64,000 nucleotides of DNA from the NCBI RefSeq assembly GCF_014195485.1, contig NZ_JACIBU010000002.1, forward strand, positions 310,001-374,000. The letters run 5' to 3'. The notes beneath the pieces were generated by a model, which saw only the letters and a program-made list of their open reading frames with translations, was not told where the DNA came from and searched no databases. Both the position numbers and the translations under genes were made by a program. Positions 42,801 through 52,169 of the stretch are shown here, piece after piece (the first letter of the stretch is position 1; each line of letters starts with the position of its first letter). The DNA comes from Modestobacter versicolor (GTDB lineage: Bacteria > Actinomycetota > Actinomycetes > Mycobacteriales > Geodermatophilaceae).

Positions 42801-43776
42801 GCTGGCCGGCCAGGACTCCCGTCGCGGCACCTTCGTCCAGCGGCACTCGGTGCTCATCGACCGGGAGACCGCCGCGGAGTACACGCCGCTGCAGAACCTG
42901 ACGCCGGACCAGGCGAAGTTCTTCGTCTACGACTCGCTGCTGTCGGAGTACGCCGCCCTCGGTTTCGAGTACGGCTACTCGGTCGCCAACCCCAAGGCCC
43001 TGGTGCTGTGGGAGGCGCAGTTCGGCGACTTCGTCGACGGCGCGCAGATGGTCATCGACGAGTTCATCAGCTCCGGCGAGGCGAAGTGGGGTCAGCGCTC
43101 CGGCGTCGTCCTGCTGCTGCCGCACGGCCTCGAGGGCCAGGGGCCGGACCACTCCAGCGGCCGCATCGAGCGCTTCCTGCAGCTGTCCGCCGAGAACAAC
43201 ATGACGGTGGCCAACTGCTCGACCCCGGCGAACTACTTCCACCTGCTGCGCCGCCAGGCGCTGTCGGACGTGCACCGCCCGCTGGTCGTCTTCACGCCCA
43301 AGTCGCTGCTGCGCGCCAAGGCCGCGGTCAGCCCGGTCGAGGACTTCACCGAGCAGCGGTTCCGGCCGGTCCTGCCCGACTCGGGTCTGGGCGGCAGGCA
43401 GCTGGACGCCGCCGCGGTGCGCCGGGTGCTGCTGTGCAGCGGCAAGATCAGCTACGAGCTGCTCGCGCAGCGGGAGAACACCGGCAACGCCGACACCGCG
43501 GTGCTGCGCGTCGAGCAGCTCTACCCGCTGCCGGCCGAGGAGATCGCCGAGGCGCTGGAGCGCTACCCGAACGCCTCGGACGTCGTCTGGGTGCAGGAGG
43601 AGCCGGCGAACATGGGCGCCGCCCAGTTCATGGCGGTCAACCTGCCCGAGCACCTGCCCGCCGGCCGCACCTTGCGCCGGGTCTCCCGCAAGGCGTCGGC
43701 GAGCCCGGCCGTCGGGTCGGCCAAGGTGCACGAGGTCGAGCAGCGCGAGCTGGTCGCGCGGGCCTTCGCCGACTGA
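39862..43776 (+). CDS. kgd: Multifunctional 2-oxoglutarate decarboxylase/dehydrogenase E1-E2 fusion
   Basis: 1304 residues. N-terminal E1-type helix segment [19 protein letters not shown], an Ala/Pro-rich linker (about 55-190), an E2-like succinyltransferase core with the catalytic DHR ([16 protein letters not shown], about residue 400), then the full thiamine-dependent E1 ([16 protein letters not shown] near 725). There is no lipoyl domain. This is the actinobacterial Kgd/OdhA enzyme, which works with AceF and Lpd in a mixed pyruvate/2-oxoglutarate complex in the TCA cycle and is regulated by the FHA protein GarA/OdhI. A DUF6104 gene follows 11 bases later. Confidence 0.97.
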   Translation: MSSVSSSQPSPAHTANPVAGFGTNEWLVEEMYQQYLADPRSVDQAWHDFFADYRPGSPVADGQDRDGQPAAQATPAAATTPAAPTPTVVPTATSYASPAPDREVAPQPAASAPRQEPAPASTPAPASAPAPASTPASRATPVDARSEGTVVNRAAERASQQVPAAPAKPAARPGAGRHAAGEDGAAPGPKRTPLRGAAASVVKNMNASLTVPTATSVRAVPAKLLVDNRIVINNHLARARGGKVSFTHLIGYALVRALDDFPNMNSAFAEVEGKPTLVSPEHVNFGLAIDLPKPDGTRSLVVASIKSAEEMDFAAFWGAYEDIIRRARAGKLTMDDFTGTTISLTNPGTIGTNHSVPRLTTGQGTIVGVGAMDYPAEFQGMSPEALAEMAVSKIITLTSTYDHRVIQGAESGDFLRRMHQLLLGEDGFYDDVFRSLRVPYEPVRWVADKRVSHEGQIDKEARVIEVIEAYRRNGHLMADTDPLEFKVRTHPDLDIVQHGLTLWDLDRPFPVGGFAGEKTMPLRDILGVLRNSYCRTVGIEYMHITDPEERVWLQQRIEVKHDQPSREQQKRVLGRLNAAEAFETFLQTKYVGQKRFSLEGGESVIPLLDEVLLASTEYGLEEVAIGMAHRGRLNVLANVLGKSYSKIFGEFEGNIDPGTVQGSGDVKYHLGAEGTFEHDGRSIAVSLASNPSHLETVNPVLEGIVRAKQDMIDKGEGGFTVLPVLLHGDSAFAGQGVVQETLNLSQLRGYRTGGTVHVVINNQVGFTTSPAAARSSLYSTDVARMIGAPVFHVNGDDPEACVRVAKLAVDYRQAFKKDVVIDLVCYRRRGHNEGDDPSMTQPLMYDIIDRKRSVRKLYTEALVGRGDITLAEAEEALKDYRGQLERAFSETHDARDSSTPEPVMDPRSPQQATVDTAISTEVLKTIGDAHVSLPVDFTVHPKLQKMLERRAAMTSEGGIDWSMGELLAFGSLLMQGVPVRLAGQDSRRGTFVQRHSVLIDRETAAEYTPLQNLTPDQAKFFVYDSLLSEYAALGFEYGYSVANPKALVLWEAQFGDFVDGAQMVIDEFISSGEAKWGQRSGVVLLLPHGLEGQGPDHSSGRIERFLQLSAENNMTVANCSTPANYFHLLRRQALSDVHRPLVVFTPKSLLRAKAAVSPVEDFTEQRFRPVLPDSGLGGRQLDAAAVRRVLLCSGKISYELLAQRENTGNADTAVLRVEQLYPLPAEEIAEALERYPNASDVVWVQEEPANMGAAQFMAVNLPEHLPAGRTLRRVSRKASASPAVGSAKVHEVEQRELVARAFAD

Positions 43777-43787
43777 CGGAGCCGGGC

Positions 43788-43973
43788 GTGTACTTCACCG
43801 ATCGCGGCATCGAGGAGCTGGCCGGCCGGCGGGGCGAGGAAGAGGTCACCCTCGCCTGGCTGGCCGACCAGCTGCAGGCCTTCGTCGACCAGCACCCGGA
43901 CTTCGAGGTGCCGGTCGAGCGGCTGGCCACCTGGCTGGCCCGCGGGGGCACGGACGACGTCGACGACGAGTAG
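43788..43973 (+). CDS. DUF6104 small protein downstream of kgd
   Basis: 61 residues from GTG, with CGGAG 8-9 nt upstream. Sequence VYFTDRGIEELAGRRGEEE and FEVPVERLATWLARG match the DUF6104 family of short acidic proteins. It is tightly linked to the 2-oxoglutarate enzyme gene (11-base gap), so co-expression is expected. Function unknown; an accessory or regulatory peptide for the enzyme is a guess. Confidence 0.8.
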   Translation: MYFTDRGIEELAGRRGEEEVTLAWLADQLQAFVDQHPDFEVPVERLATWLARGGTDDVDDE

Positions 43974-44022
43974 CGCCGCGCGCCTCCGGGGCTGCTGACC
44001 GGCGGACCCGCACCCTGGGGGC

Positions 44023-44727
44023 GTGCTCGGTCACTCGCATGCCCTCTCCGGTCTGGCCACCGGTGCCGCGACGCTGCCCTGGGCCCCCGTCTCGGGCACG
44101 GTCGCGCAGGTCGCCTGGGTCTCCGCGGTCGGCGGCTTCGCGATGCTGCCGGACCTCGACCAGCAGGGCTCGACCATCTCCCGGATGTGGGGGCCGTTCA
44201 CCGACCTCCCGTCCGGCGCGGTGAACGCGATCGCCCGGGGCCACCGCTGGGGCACCCACGACGCCGTCCTGGGTCCGCTGGTCTTCGGCCTGCTCGCCTA
44301 CGCCGCGGCCTGGAACCACTGGTCGAGCCTGCTGCTGCTGGCCCTGGCCATCGGGCTGGCGCTGCGGGCGCTGCACGTGGTCATCCCCGGGCGGGCCGAG
44401 AACACGATCATCGGCAACCTGGTGCTGTCCTGGGGCGGCGCCTGGCTGCTGCTCGCGCACAGCCCGAGCCCGGCCTGGCTGCCGCTGGCCGTCGTCGTCG
44501 GCGTGCTCACCCACATCGCCGGTGACGGGCTGACCAAGGAGGGCGTCCCGGTCCCGGTGTTCTGGCTGCTCCGCCGCAGCCGGATCGCCCCGGTCCACCT
44601 GCGCACCGGTGCCTTCGTCGAGCGGGTGGTGCTGGTGCCGCTGTTCGTGCTCGCCACCGTGGTGTTCCTGATGGCCAACACCGGCGCCCGCGAGCTGGTC
44701 GACCCCCTGCTGGCCCAGCTCGGGTGA
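44023..44727 (+). CDS. YdjM/DUF457-type membrane-bound metal-dependent hydrolase
   Basis: 234 residues from GTG, four to five membrane helices. N-terminal HSHALSGLATGA (His residues 4 and 6) and FAMLPDLDQQGSTISR, RGHRWGTHDAVLG and LTHIAGDGLTKEGV supply the His/Asp metal ligands of the YdjM/LexA-regulated family (DUF457). In E. coli ydjM is an SOS gene; no LexA box is visible here. Substrate unknown. Confidence 0.88.
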   Translation: MLGHSHALSGLATGAATLPWAPVSGTVAQVAWVSAVGGFAMLPDLDQQGSTISRMWGPFTDLPSGAVNAIARGHRWGTHDAVLGPLVFGLLAYAAAWNHWSSLLLLALAIGLALRALHVVIPGRAENTIIGNLVLSWGGAWLLLAHSPSPAWLPLAVVVGVLTHIAGDGLTKEGVPVPVFWLLRRSRIAPVHLRTGAFVERVVLVPLFVLATVVFLMANTGARELVDPLLAQLG

Positions 44728-44780
44728 GGTCGGCGCCGGGAAGGGGCTGACCACGGGTGCCGCCGTTCTACGGTGACCCG

Positions 44781-46049
44781 GTGAGCGACGACCTGGCGGC
44801 CGACTGGGCGCGCGCAGCGCGCGGCACCGGGCGGCTGGTCGTCCAGGTGCTGGTGCCCGGCGGGCGGCCCGGCCCGATGCCGTGGCACAGCCGGTCGAGG
44901 AGGGCCCGGCGACTGCTCGTCGCGGCGGTCGCTGCCTACGGCCTCGTCGTGGTGATCGCGGCCAGCGGGACCATGAACGACGACGGCCGGGCCAACGGTG
45001 GGGTGGCGTTCCTCTGGTGCCTGCCGATGGTGCTGGCCCTGGTGCTCACCCTGCGGCGCCCGCTGGACGGCTGGCGGCTGCTGAGCCTGTGGCTGCTGCT
45101 CACCCCCTACGTGCTCCAGGGCCCGGCGTTCGACGTGCCCGTCCTCGAGTTCTGGGAGTGGAGCCTGTGGGCGCCCGTGCTGGTCGCCGTCGGCTGGGCG
45201 GTCCCGCGCCGGACGGCGGTCGGCGTCGGGCTGGTGTCCGGGCTGCTGCTGGTGGTCCTGCGGTACGGGACTGCCTGGCCGACGAGCGACGACCTGCAGA
45301 CGTCGCTGCTCGTGGTGGCTGCGGTGCTGCTGATCGGGATGACCCTGGGTGCCCGCTGGGACGCCCGCCGCGCGCTGGCCGAGGAGCAGCTGCGCACGGA
45401 GACGGCGCTGGCGGCCCGCGGGGCGCTGGCCGAGCGGGCCCGGATCGCCCGGGAGATGCACGACGTCGTCGCCCACGAGCTGTCCGCCATCGCCGTCCGG
45501 GCCGAGACCGCGCCCTACCGGGTGCCCACGCTCCCGCCCGAGGCCCGCACCGAGCTCGCCGAGATGGCCGCCACCGCCCGGCGTGCGCTCACCGAGCTGC
45601 AGCAGCTGCTCGGCGTGCTGCGCGCCGAGGACCAGCAGGCCGACCGGGCGCCGCAGCCGGGCCTCACCCGGATCGCCGACCTGGTCACCGCCGCCCGGGA
45701 GGACGGCGTGGAGGTCACGGCCGACCTGGCCGAGCTGGACGTGCCCACCCCGCTCGGGCTCACCGCGTTCCGGATCGTGCAGCAGGCGCTGGCGAACGCC
45801 GTCCAGCACGCGCCCGGGGCGCCGGTCGATCTCGCGGTGCGCCAGGAGGGGGACCTGCTGGTCGTGTCGGTCACCAACGGCCCGGGCGCGCGCCCCGGCC
45901 GGACGGGCGCCGGCGTCGGCCTGCTGGGGATGCGGGAGCGCGCCGAGCTGCACGGCGGGACGCTCAGCGCCGGACCCACGGCGGACGGCGGTTTCGCGGT
46001 GCGGGCGGAGCTGCCGGTGACGGCGGACGTGGCCGGGAGGACGGCGTGA
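44781..46049 (+). CDS. Sensor histidine kinase, NarL/DesK type
   Basis: 422 residues from the GTG at 44781, 6 nt after TACGGT (44769-44774), so likely leaderless; an earlier GTG at 44757 is less likely. Five to six membrane helices (about 35-200) are followed by a HisKA_3 domain with the phosphorylated His in ARIAREMHDVVAHELS, then a HATPase with GVGLLGMRERAELHGG. The sensed signal is unknown. Its stop overlaps the response regulator start (GTGA). Confidence 0.93.
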   Translation: MSDDLAADWARAARGTGRLVVQVLVPGGRPGPMPWHSRSRRARRLLVAAVAAYGLVVVIAASGTMNDDGRANGGVAFLWCLPMVLALVLTLRRPLDGWRLLSLWLLLTPYVLQGPAFDVPVLEFWEWSLWAPVLVAVGWAVPRRTAVGVGLVSGLLLVVLRYGTAWPTSDDLQTSLLVVAAVLLIGMTLGARWDARRALAEEQLRTETALAARGALAERARIAREMHDVVAHELSAIAVRAETAPYRVPTLPPEARTELAEMAATARRALTELQQLLGVLRAEDQQADRAPQPGLTRIADLVTAAREDGVEVTADLAELDVPTPLGLTAFRIVQQALANAVQHAPGAPVDLAVRQEGDLLVVSVTNGPGARPGRTGAGVGLLGMRERAELHGGTLSAGPTADGGFAVRAELPVTADVAGRTA

Positions 46050-46735
46050 TCCGGGTGCTGCTGGTCGACGACCAGGAGATGGTCCGCGAGGGGTTCGCCG
46101 CGCTGCTGGCCGCCCAGCCGGACATGGAGGTGGTGGGCACCGCGGGCGACGGCGCCGCGGCGCTGCGCACCCACGCCGAGCTGGTCGCCGCCGGCCGGGC
46201 GCCCGACGTCGTGCTGATGGACGTGCGGATGCCGGTGCTCGACGGCCTGTCGGCGACCCGCTCGCTGCTGGCCGCCAGCAGCGGCGCGGGCCCCCGGGTG
46301 CTGGTGCTCACCACCTTCGACCTCGACGACCACGTCTACGACGCGCTGCGGGCCGGGGCCAGCGGCTTCCTGCTCAAGCACGCCCCGGCCGCGGACCTGC
46401 TGCACGCCGTCCGGGTGGTGGCGGCCGGCGACGCGCTGCTGGCGCCGGCGGTCACCCGGCGGCTGATCGCCGACTTCGTGGCGGCCCGGCCGGCGCCCGC
46501 CGCGCGCCCGGAGCGGCTGCAGGTGCTCACCGAGCGGGAGACCGAGGTGCTGGGCCTGGTCGCCCGCGGCCTGTCCAACACCGAGATCGCCGACCACCTG
46601 GTGCTCGCCGAGCAGACGGTGAAGACCCACGTCAGCCGGGTGCTCACCAAGCTCGGGCTGCGCGACCGAGCCCAGGCGGTGGTACTGGCGTACGAGACCG
46701 GGCTCGCCGTGCCCGGCGCACCGGCACCGGGGTAG
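46046..46735 (+). CDS. Response regulator, NarL/LuxR type
   Basis: 229 residues. Receiver domain with acidic DD at 8-9 and phospho-acceptor Asp59 (VVLMDVRMP), Thr in VLVLTTFDLDDHVY and Lys in GFLLKHAP. The C-terminal LuxR HTH begins at LTERETEVLGLVARGLSNTE and includes VKTHVSRVLTKLGL. Partner of the kinase encoded upstream; targets unknown, though the pair may control neighbouring membrane genes. Confidence 0.95.
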   Translation: MIRVLLVDDQEMVREGFAALLAAQPDMEVVGTAGDGAAALRTHAELVAAGRAPDVVLMDVRMPVLDGLSATRSLLAASSGAGPRVLVLTTFDLDDHVYDALRAGASGFLLKHAPAADLLHAVRVVAAGDALLAPAVTRRLIADFVAARPAPAARPERLQVLTERETEVLGLVARGLSNTEIADHLVLAEQTVKTHVSRVLTKLGLRDRAQAVVLAYETGLAVPGAPAPG

Positions 46736-46797
46736 CACGCCAGGACGGCTCCGCAGCGTGACGACCCGGGAGTGCGATCTGCCTAGCGTCGGGGGAC

Positions 46798-47637
46798 GTG
46801 AAGATCGCATCGTTCCTGCAGGTCAGCGCGGTGTCGGCGGTGCTGGTGGGGCTGCTCGCCCCACCGTCGGGCGCGGCCGTGCCGCCCCCGGTCACCCGGG
46901 ACCCGGAGTGCGCCGCGGCCCTCGTCGAGCGCCTCGGCGCGGTCGACGTGCTCGGCTGCGACCCCTCCGGGCGGGGCCGGGCGGTCCTGGCCCTGGGCGA
47001 CCTGGCCACCGCCGGTCACGTGGCCGTGCTGGTGCCCGGCTCGGACATCGACCTCGGCACGCTCGCCGATCCCGACGACCCGCAGCGCCGGCCGTTCGGC
47101 TGGGCCCGGTCGCTGGCCGACGCCGGCGGGGCCGACCTGGCCGTCGTCCTCTGGGTCGGCTACGAGACGCCGCGCGGGCTGGGCGTGGACGCCGCGACGG
47201 GCCGGCTGGCCCGTGCCGGGGCCGGAGCGCTGACCCGGTTCGTCGACGACCTGCGCGCGGAGCTCTCCCCCGGCACCCGGCTCACCGTCGTCGGGCACAG
47301 CTACGGCGCGGTGGTCACCGCGCTGGCCGCCGACGACCTGGCCGCCGACGACCTCGTGCTGCTGGGCTCCCCCGGTGCCCGGGCCGGGACGGTCGCCGAG
47401 CTGGGCACCACCGCCCGGGTCTGGGCGGCGCGCACCGACGGCGACTGGACGGCGTGGCTGCCCGCGGTGCGCCTCGGCGACGTCGGCCACGGCACCGACC
47501 CGACCAGCCCCGGGTTCGGCGCCCGGCCGCTGCCGACCGGTGGCACCAGCGGGCACGACGGCTACTTCCGGCCGGGGTCGGCGGCGCTCACCGGGCTGGT
47601 CGACGTCTGCCTCGACCGGCCGGAGGAGACCCGGTGA
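46798..47637 (+). CDS. Secreted alpha/beta hydrolase (DUF1023)
   Basis: 279 residues; GTG shortly after a TAGCGT box. A Sec signal peptide (about 1-27, ending GAA) is followed by the DUF1023 alpha/beta-hydrolase fold. The nucleophile Ser is in LTVVGHSYGAVVTAL near residue 165, and the His lies in GGTSGHDGYF near the C terminus. The substrate is unknown; relatives include secreted esterases of actinobacteria. The stop overlaps the acyltransferase start (GTGA), suggesting a common transcript. Confidence 0.87.
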   Translation: MKIASFLQVSAVSAVLVGLLAPPSGAAVPPPVTRDPECAAALVERLGAVDVLGCDPSGRGRAVLALGDLATAGHVAVLVPGSDIDLGTLADPDDPQRRPFGWARSLADAGGADLAVVLWVGYETPRGLGVDAATGRLARAGAGALTRFVDDLRAELSPGTRLTVVGHSYGAVVTALAADDLAADDLVLLGSPGARAGTVAELGTTARVWAARTDGDWTAWLPAVRLGDVGHGTDPTSPGFGARPLPTGGTSGHDGYFRPGSAALTGLVDVCLDRPEETR

Positions 47638-49838
47638 GCAGGGAACCGGGGATCGACGCCCTGCGGGTGGTCGCCACCGCCGGCGTGGTGCTGGGCCACT
47701 GGCTGGTCACCGCCCCCACCGCGGTGGACGGCGTCGTCCGGCTGGACAGCCCGCTGCGCACCATGCCGGCGCTCGCCCCGGCCAGCTGGCTGTTCCAGAC
47801 GCTCGGCCTGTTCTTCCTGGTCGCCGGGTTCGGCGCCGCCCGCAGCCAGGCGACCGCGCGGGACGCGGCGCCGCGGTGGTGGTGGCGGCGGGTGCGGGCG
47901 CTGGCCGGCCCGGTCGCCGCGCTGGCCGGCGGGGTGGCGGCGGTGGCCGTGGCGCTGTCGCTGCACGGGGCCGCGCAGAGCCTGGTGCGGGCGGTCGTCG
48001 TCCTGTCGCTGAGCCCGCTGTGGTTCCTCGGCGTGCACCTCGCCCTGCTGGCCGCCACCCCGCTCCTGCTGCGGCTGGACGACCGGCTGGGCACCTGGGC
48101 CGCCGCCGTCCCGGCCGTGCTGGCCGTCGCGGCCCCGCTCGGGAGCGGCGCGCTGGCGTCCACCGCGGTGCTCACCGGCTGGTGGGTGCCCTGGCAGCTC
48201 GGCATCGCGCTCGCCCGGCGCCCGCTGCCCCGGCCGGCGGCCGCCGCGCTGCTCGTCGGCGGTGCGCTCGGCGTCCTGCTGCTGGTGCGGCTGGGCGGCT
48301 TCCCGGCGACCGCGGTCGGCGTCCGCGGGGCGGCCGGGTCGAACCTCGACCCGCCGTCGGCGGCCACGGTCAGCCTGGCGCTGGCCCAGGCCGGGCTGGC
48401 GGCGCTGCTGCTGCCCCGGCTGGCCCGGCTCGGCCGGTGGCGGGTGGTCGGCCTGGCCGACCGCGCCGCCCTGCCGGTGTTCCTGCTGCACCTGCCGCTG
48501 CTGACCGCGCTGTGGCTGGTGACCGCCCCGGCCGGTCCGCTCCCGGGTCTGCACGACGTCCCGGCCGGCGGCGACTGGCTGCTGGCCCGCGTCGGCTGGC
48601 TGCTCGGGACCGCCGGGCTGCTGGCCGTGCTGGCCGCAGCCCGGGGGTCCCGGGCATCAGGAGCGGCAGACGCCTTCCCCCCGGGCGCAGGCGGCGACCG
48701 CCTCGGCGACGGCGGTGGCCACCCGGCGGTCCAGCGGGCTGGGCACGATGTGCCCGGGGCTCAGCTCGTCGCCCACCACGTCGGCGATGGCGGCCGCGGC
48801 GGCCAGCTTCATCCCCTCGGTGATGGTGTGCGCCCCGGCGTCGATCGCGCCGCGGAACACCCCGGGGAAGGCCAGCACGTTGTTGATCTGGTTGGGCAGG
48901 TCGCTGCGGCCGGTGGCGACGACGGCGGCGTACCGCGCGGCCATCGCCGGGTCGACCTCGGGCGTCGGGTTGGCCAGCGAGAAGACGATCGCCTCCTCGG
49001 CCATGCTGGCGATCGCGGCCTCCGGCACCGTCCCGCCGCTCAGCCCGATGTAGACGTCGGCGCCGGCGAGCGCGTCGACCATCGTCCCGGCCAGGCCGGC
49101 GGTGTTGGTGCTCTCCGCGGCCCACTGCTTGACGTCGGTCAGGCCCTCGCGGCCGGTGTGCAGCACCCCGCGGGAGTCGGCGACCGCGATGTCGCCCACC
49201 CCCGCCCCGAGCAGGATCTTGGTGCAGGCGATGCCGGCCGCACCGGCCCCGGCGACGACCACCCGCAGGTCGGCCAGCGTCCGGCCGGTGACCGTGGCGG
49301 CGTTGCGCAGCGCGGCGAGGACGACGATCGCCGTCCCGTGCTGGTCGTCGTGCATGACCGGGATGTCCAGCCGCTCCCGCAGCCGGGCCTCGATGTCGAA
49401 GCAGCGCGGGGCGCTGATGTCCTCGAGGTTGATGCCGCCGAAGGAGGGCGCGAGCGCCGCGACGACGTCGACGATCCGGTCGGCGTCGGTGGTGTCCAGC
49501 ACGATCGGGACGGCGTCCAGCCCGGCGAACTCGCTGAACAGGCAGGCCTTGCCCTCCATCACCGGCAGCGCGGCGGCCGGACCGATGTCGCCGAGGCCGA
49601 GCACCGCCGTCCCGTCGGAGACCACCGCCACCACCCGGGGTGCCCAGGTGAACCGGCGGGCGAGCTCGGGCTCGGCGGCGATCGCGCTGGACACCCGGGC
49701 GACGCCGGGGGTGTAGGTCAGCGCCAGGTCGGCGATCGAGTCGATCGAGCGGGTGGGGCGCACCGAGAGCTTGCCGCCCTCGTGCACGGCGAAGGCGGGG
49801 TCGTCGGCGAACCGGTCAGGAGTGCCACGCTGCACTGA
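47634..49838 (+). CDS. Acyltransferase family membrane protein; reading frame runs on through antisense malic enzyme
   Basis: The start GTG at 47634 overlaps the hydrolase stop. Residues 1 to about 335 are a plausible acyltransferase-3-type protein: [20 protein letters not shown] at the N terminus and about ten membrane helices, the last ending near 48645. No stop codon occurs there. The frame stays open, antisense to the whole malic enzyme gene, until TGA at 49836-49838 (734 codons). The extra 400 residues have no protein character. Either a stop has been lost, or a frameshift or sequencing error lies near 48640. Domain call is good; the true 3' end is uncertain. Confidence 0.6.
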   Translation: MSREPGIDALRVVATAGVVLGHWLVTAPTAVDGVVRLDSPLRTMPALAPASWLFQTLGLFFLVAGFGAARSQATARDAAPRWWWRRVRALAGPVAALAGGVAAVAVALSLHGAAQSLVRAVVVLSLSPLWFLGVHLALLAATPLLLRLDDRLGTWAAAVPAVLAVAAPLGSGALASTAVLTGWWVPWQLGIALARRPLPRPAAAALLVGGALGVLLLVRLGGFPATAVGVRGAAGSNLDPPSAATVSLALAQAGLAALLLPRLARLGRWRVVGLADRAALPVFLLHLPLLTALWLVTAPAGPLPGLHDVPAGGDWLLARVGWLLGTAGLLAVLAAARGSRASGAADAFPPGAGGDRLGDGGGHPAVQRAGHDVPGAQLVAHHVGDGGRGGQLHPLGDGVRPGVDRAAEHPGEGQHVVDLVGQVAAAGGDDGGVPRGHRRVDLGRRVGQREDDRLLGHAGDRGLRHRPAAQPDVDVGAGERVDHRPGQAGGVGALRGPLLDVGQALAAGVQHPAGVGDRDVAHPRPEQDLGAGDAGRTGPGDDHPQVGQRPAGDRGGVAQRGEDDDRRPVLVVVHDRDVQPLPQPGLDVEAARGADVLEVDAAEGGRERRDDVDDPVGVGGVQHDRDGVQPGELAEQAGLALHHRQRGGRTDVAEAEHRRPVGDHRHHPGCPGEPAGELGLGGDRAGHPGDAGGVGQRQVGDRVDRAGGAHRELAALVHGEGGVVGEPVRSATLH

Positions 49839-49844
49839 GGTCAT
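48657..49844 (-). CDS. NAD(P)-dependent malic enzyme
   Basis: 395 residues from ATG, with TACCCT (agggta, 49854-49859) 9 nt upstream, probably leaderless. It oxidatively decarboxylates malate to pyruvate. N-terminal [13 protein letters not shown], substrate Lys region [36 protein letters not shown] and the Rossmann loop [17 protein letters not shown]. Length matches the short bacterial form without the PTA domain. Its 3' half and 5' end lie opposite the run-on acyltransferase frame. Confidence 0.95.
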   Translation of the reverse strand: MTSVQRGTPDRFADDPAFAVHEGGKLSVRPTRSIDSIADLALTYTPGVARVSSAIAAEPELARRFTWAPRVVAVVSDGTAVLGLGDIGPAAALPVMEGKACLFSEFAGLDAVPIVLDTTDADRIVDVVAALAPSFGGINLEDISAPRCFDIEARLRERLDIPVMHDDQHGTAIVVLAALRNAATVTGRTLADLRVVVAGAGAAGIACTKILLGAGVGDIAVADSRGVLHTGREGLTDVKQWAAESTNTAGLAGTMVDALAGADVYIGLSGGTVPEAAIASMAEEAIVFSLANPTPEVDPAMAARYAAVVATGRSDLPNQINNVLAFPGVFRGAIDAGAHTITEGMKLAAAAAIADVVGDELSPGHIVPSPLDRRVATAVAEAVAACARGEGVCRS

Positions 49845-49908
49845 GGCCCGGGGAGGGTAGAGCAGCCTCCGGGGCCGGTACCGGCCCGCAGGGTCGCAGT
49901 ACCGCAGG

Positions 49909-50271
49909 TCAGGGCGCGGCCGGCAGCCGGCCCGGCCGCGGCCAGAGCCGGCCGACCACCCGGCCCACGACGACGGCCGGGCCGAACGCCCGGCTGTCGT
50001 CGGCGACGACCGGGTTGTCGCCCTGCACCCAGTGCCCCCCGGGCACGGAGCGCACCACGCGCTTGACGACCAGCAGCTCCGGCCGGCTCGGGAACCGGGC
50101 CAGCACGACGTCGCCCGGTCGCACGCCGTCACCACCGGCGACCCGGCGGACGAGGAGCCGGTCGCCGTGCCGCACGGTCGGCGACATCGACGGCCCGGTG
50201 ACCCGCGCCAGCACCCAGCGGGTCGCCGAGGAGCCGGGGTCGCCGCCGCTGGACGTGTTCTCGCTGATCAC
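49909..50271 (-). CDS. sodX: Nickel-type superoxide dismutase maturation protease (S26 signal peptidase-like)
   Basis: About 120 residues from the GTG at 50271; the frame extends upstream into sodN but without family sequence. Ser28 (ARVTGPSMSPT) and Lys70 (ELLVVKRVVR) form the S26 Ser-Lys dyad, and VQGDNPVVADDSRAFG is the conserved box E. No membrane anchor is present. It is encoded divergently from sodN (51-base gap) and is expected to cut the SodN leader to expose His1, the nickel ligand. Confidence 0.9.
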   Translation of the reverse strand: MISENTSSGGDPGSSATRWVLARVTGPSMSPTVRHGDRLLVRRVAGGDGVRPGDVVLARFPSRPELLVVKRVVRSVPGGHWVQGDNPVVADDSRAFGPAVVVGRVVGRLWPRPGRLPAAP

Positions 50272-50277
50272 CGCGAG

Positions 50278-50283
50278 TAGGGT
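50278..50283 (+). promoter_or_regulatory. sodN promoter (-10 TAGGGT)
   Basis: TAGGGT lies 38 nt before the sodN ATG; CGGAGG, 6-7 nt before the ATG, is the ribosome binding site. The gap shared with sodX is 50 bases, so both promoters overlap; a nickel-responsive repressor site could fit there but none is recognised. Confidence 0.45.
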
Positions 50284-50321
50284 CGCAGACGAACGATCCC
50301 CACTGACCCGGAGGCACATCC

Positions 50322-50726
50322 ATGCGTCTGTTCCGCATGCTCTCCGCCGTGGAGGCCACCGCGCACTGCGACCTCCCCTGCGGCGTCTACGACCCCGCCC
50401 AGGCACGCATCGAGGCCGAGTCGGTCAAGGCCATCCAGGAGAAGTACCAGGGCAACGAGGACCCGGTCTTCCGCACCCGCGCCATCCTGATCAAGGAGGC
50501 CCGCGCCGACCTGGTCAAGCACCACCTGTGGGTGCTGTGGACCGACTACTTCAAGCCCCCGCACTTCGAGAAGTACCCGCAGCTGCACGAGCTGTTCAAC
50601 AAGGCCACCAAGCAGGCCGGCGCTGCCGGCGGCAAGGGCAGCATGGACCCCGCCGAGGGCCAGAAGCTGCTCGACTACATCGCCGAGATCGACAAGATCT
50701 TCTGGGAGACCAAGGCCGCAGCCTGA
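50322..50726 (+). CDS. sodN: Nickel-containing superoxide dismutase
   Basis: 134 residues. Pro-sequence of 14 residues (MRLFRMLSAVEATA), then the mature nickel hook HCDLPCGVYDP: His1, Cys2 and Cys6 bind nickel after cleavage by SodX. The remaining helices (KYQGNEDPVFRTRAI, VLWTDYFKPPHFEKYP) are typical. Destroys superoxide in the cytoplasm. Two strong hairpins follow the stop. Confidence 0.97.
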   Translation: MRLFRMLSAVEATAHCDLPCGVYDPAQARIEAESVKAIQEKYQGNEDPVFRTRAILIKEARADLVKHHLWVLWTDYFKPPHFEKYPQLHELFNKATKQAGAAGGKGSMDPAEGQKLLDYIAEIDKIFWETKAAA

Positions 50727-50731
50727 CGTAC

Positions 50732-50755
50732 GGCCCCGCCCTCCGCGGCGGGGCC
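50732..50755 (+). terminator. First terminator hairpin after sodN
   Basis: GGCCCCGCC (50732-50740) pairs with GGCGGGGCC (50747-50755), a 6-base loop; starts 5 bases after the stop. Confidence 0.7.
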
Positions 50756-50759
50756 CCAC

Positions 50760-50795
50760 CACTGCCGGGTCGCCCTCCAGGGCGGCCCGGCAGTG
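50760..50795 (+). terminator. Second terminator hairpin after sodN
   Basis: A 16-bp stem: 50760-50775 pairs with 50780-50795, loop TCCA, one T-G wobble. Together with the first hairpin it isolates the sodN transcript from the phosphatase gene. Confidence 0.75.
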
Positions 50796-50880
50796 TCGTG
50801 CCTGTCCCCCGGTCGCCAGGTGGCAGCGCGTGCCCGGCTCGAGCACCGCCCCGGCCCCGACCCCAGGAGACCCGCACCCC

Positions 50881-52113
50881 GTGAGCCCCCGCTTCGACCT
50901 GCGCTCCCTGCTCGAGCGCGTGGAGGCCGCCCCGCCGATCGACGCCGTCGCCGCGGTCGCCGACCAGCTCGCCGTCCTCACCGGCGCCAGCGAGGTCTCC
51001 TTCCTGATCGCCGACTTCAGCGGCCACGCGCTGGTCCGGCTCGGCCGGGCCACCCACGCCCCCGACGGCACCCGGACCGTCGGCCCCGAGGCCGCCGAGA
51101 CCCTGCCGCTGGAGGGCACCGCCTTCGCCCAGGTGCTGCGCACCCAGGTCGCCGACGTCTCGGTCACCGAGCGCGGCGTCTGCATGATCGTCCCGGTCAC
51201 CGACCGCGGGGACGCCATCGGCGTGCTGGAGCTGGTGCTGCCCGAGATGCCGGACGAGCAGGTCCAGGCCGACATCCGGGCCGCCGGCCACGCGCTGGCC
51301 TACGTCATCATCGCCAACCGCCGGCACACCGACCTGTTCGAGTGGGGCCAGCGGACGACGCCGTTCTCGCTCGCCGCGGAGATCCAGCGCCGGCTGCTGC
51401 CGAGCGCCTTCACCTGCGAAGCCGGCCAGTTCACCCTCGCCGGCTGGCTGGAGCCGGCCGCGACCGTCGGCGGCGACACCTTCGACTACGCGCTGGACCG
51501 CGACTCGCTGCAGGTCTCCATCTCCGACGCCGTCGGGCACGAGGTGGGTGCGGCGCTGCTGGCCACGCTGCTGGTCGGCAGCCTGCGCAACGAGCGCCGC
51601 CGCGGGCTGCCGCTGGCCGAGCAGCTGCACAACGCCGACGCCGCCCTCGCCGCGCACGCCGCACCCGGGCAGTTCGTCACCGGCCAGGTGATGCGGGTCG
51701 ACCTGCGCACCGGACGGGCCCAGATCGTCAACGCCGGGCACCCCCTGCCGCTGCGGCTGCGCGCGGGCCGGGTGGAGGAGGTCGACCTGCACATCGACCT
51801 GCCGTTCGGCGTGGAGCCGGAGCGGCCGTTCCGGCTGCAGGAGTTCCCCCTCCGGCCCGGCGACCGGGTGGTGTTCGTCACCGACGGCATGCAGGAGCGC
51901 AACGCCGCCGAGCTCGACGTCGCCGCGGCGCTGGCCGACAGCGCGGCGCTGCACCCCCGCGAGGTCGTGCACGCGCTGGGCACCGCGGTCATGCGCGCCA
52001 CCGGCGGGCAGCTGCGCGACGACGCCACCGTGGTCTGCCTGGACTGGTACGGCGGCCCGCCGCGGCCGCGGGCGAGCGACAGCGGAGCCGGCCGCGGGCT
52101 GGCCTCCCGCTGA
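50881..52113 (+). CDS. SpoIIE-type PP2C serine/threonine phosphatase with GAF-like domain
   Basis: 410 residues from the GTG at 50881, with AGGAG upstream; an in-frame start at 50830 adds a Pro-rich stretch. The N-terminal half (about 1-150) resembles a GAF/sensor domain, and the C-terminal half is PP2C SpoIIE: metal-binding Asp in VGGDTFDYALD, SISDAVGHEVGAALLA, VTDGMQERN and DDATVVCLDW. RsbU/SpoIIE phosphatases usually dephosphorylate anti-anti-sigma factors; no anti-sigma partner is adjacent. Confidence 0.9.
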   Translation: MSPRFDLRSLLERVEAAPPIDAVAAVADQLAVLTGASEVSFLIADFSGHALVRLGRATHAPDGTRTVGPEAAETLPLEGTAFAQVLRTQVADVSVTERGVCMIVPVTDRGDAIGVLELVLPEMPDEQVQADIRAAGHALAYVIIANRRHTDLFEWGQRTTPFSLAAEIQRRLLPSAFTCEAGQFTLAGWLEPAATVGGDTFDYALDRDSLQVSISDAVGHEVGAALLATLLVGSLRNERRRGLPLAEQLHNADAALAAHAAPGQFVTGQVMRVDLRTGRAQIVNAGHPLPLRLRAGRVEEVDLHIDLPFGVEPERPFRLQEFPLRPGDRVVFVTDGMQERNAAELDVAAALADSAALHPREVVHALGTAVMRATGGQLRDDATVVCLDWYGGPPRPRASDSGAGRGLASR

Positions 52114-52169
52114 CCGCCGCCCGGCTCCACCAGGGCACTCCGGGCGCGCCCCGGTAACCTCGGTCTGCG

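Noticed and set aside
39877-43731. A 1284-codon minus-strand open frame opposite kgd
   Set aside because: Antisense shadow of a well-identified enzyme; no recognisable protein motif and no ribosome site.
43008-43787. N-terminal extension of the DUF6104 gene into kgd
   Set aside because: The frame is open only because of GC bias; DUF6104 proteins are about 60 residues long and start at the VYFTDRG position.
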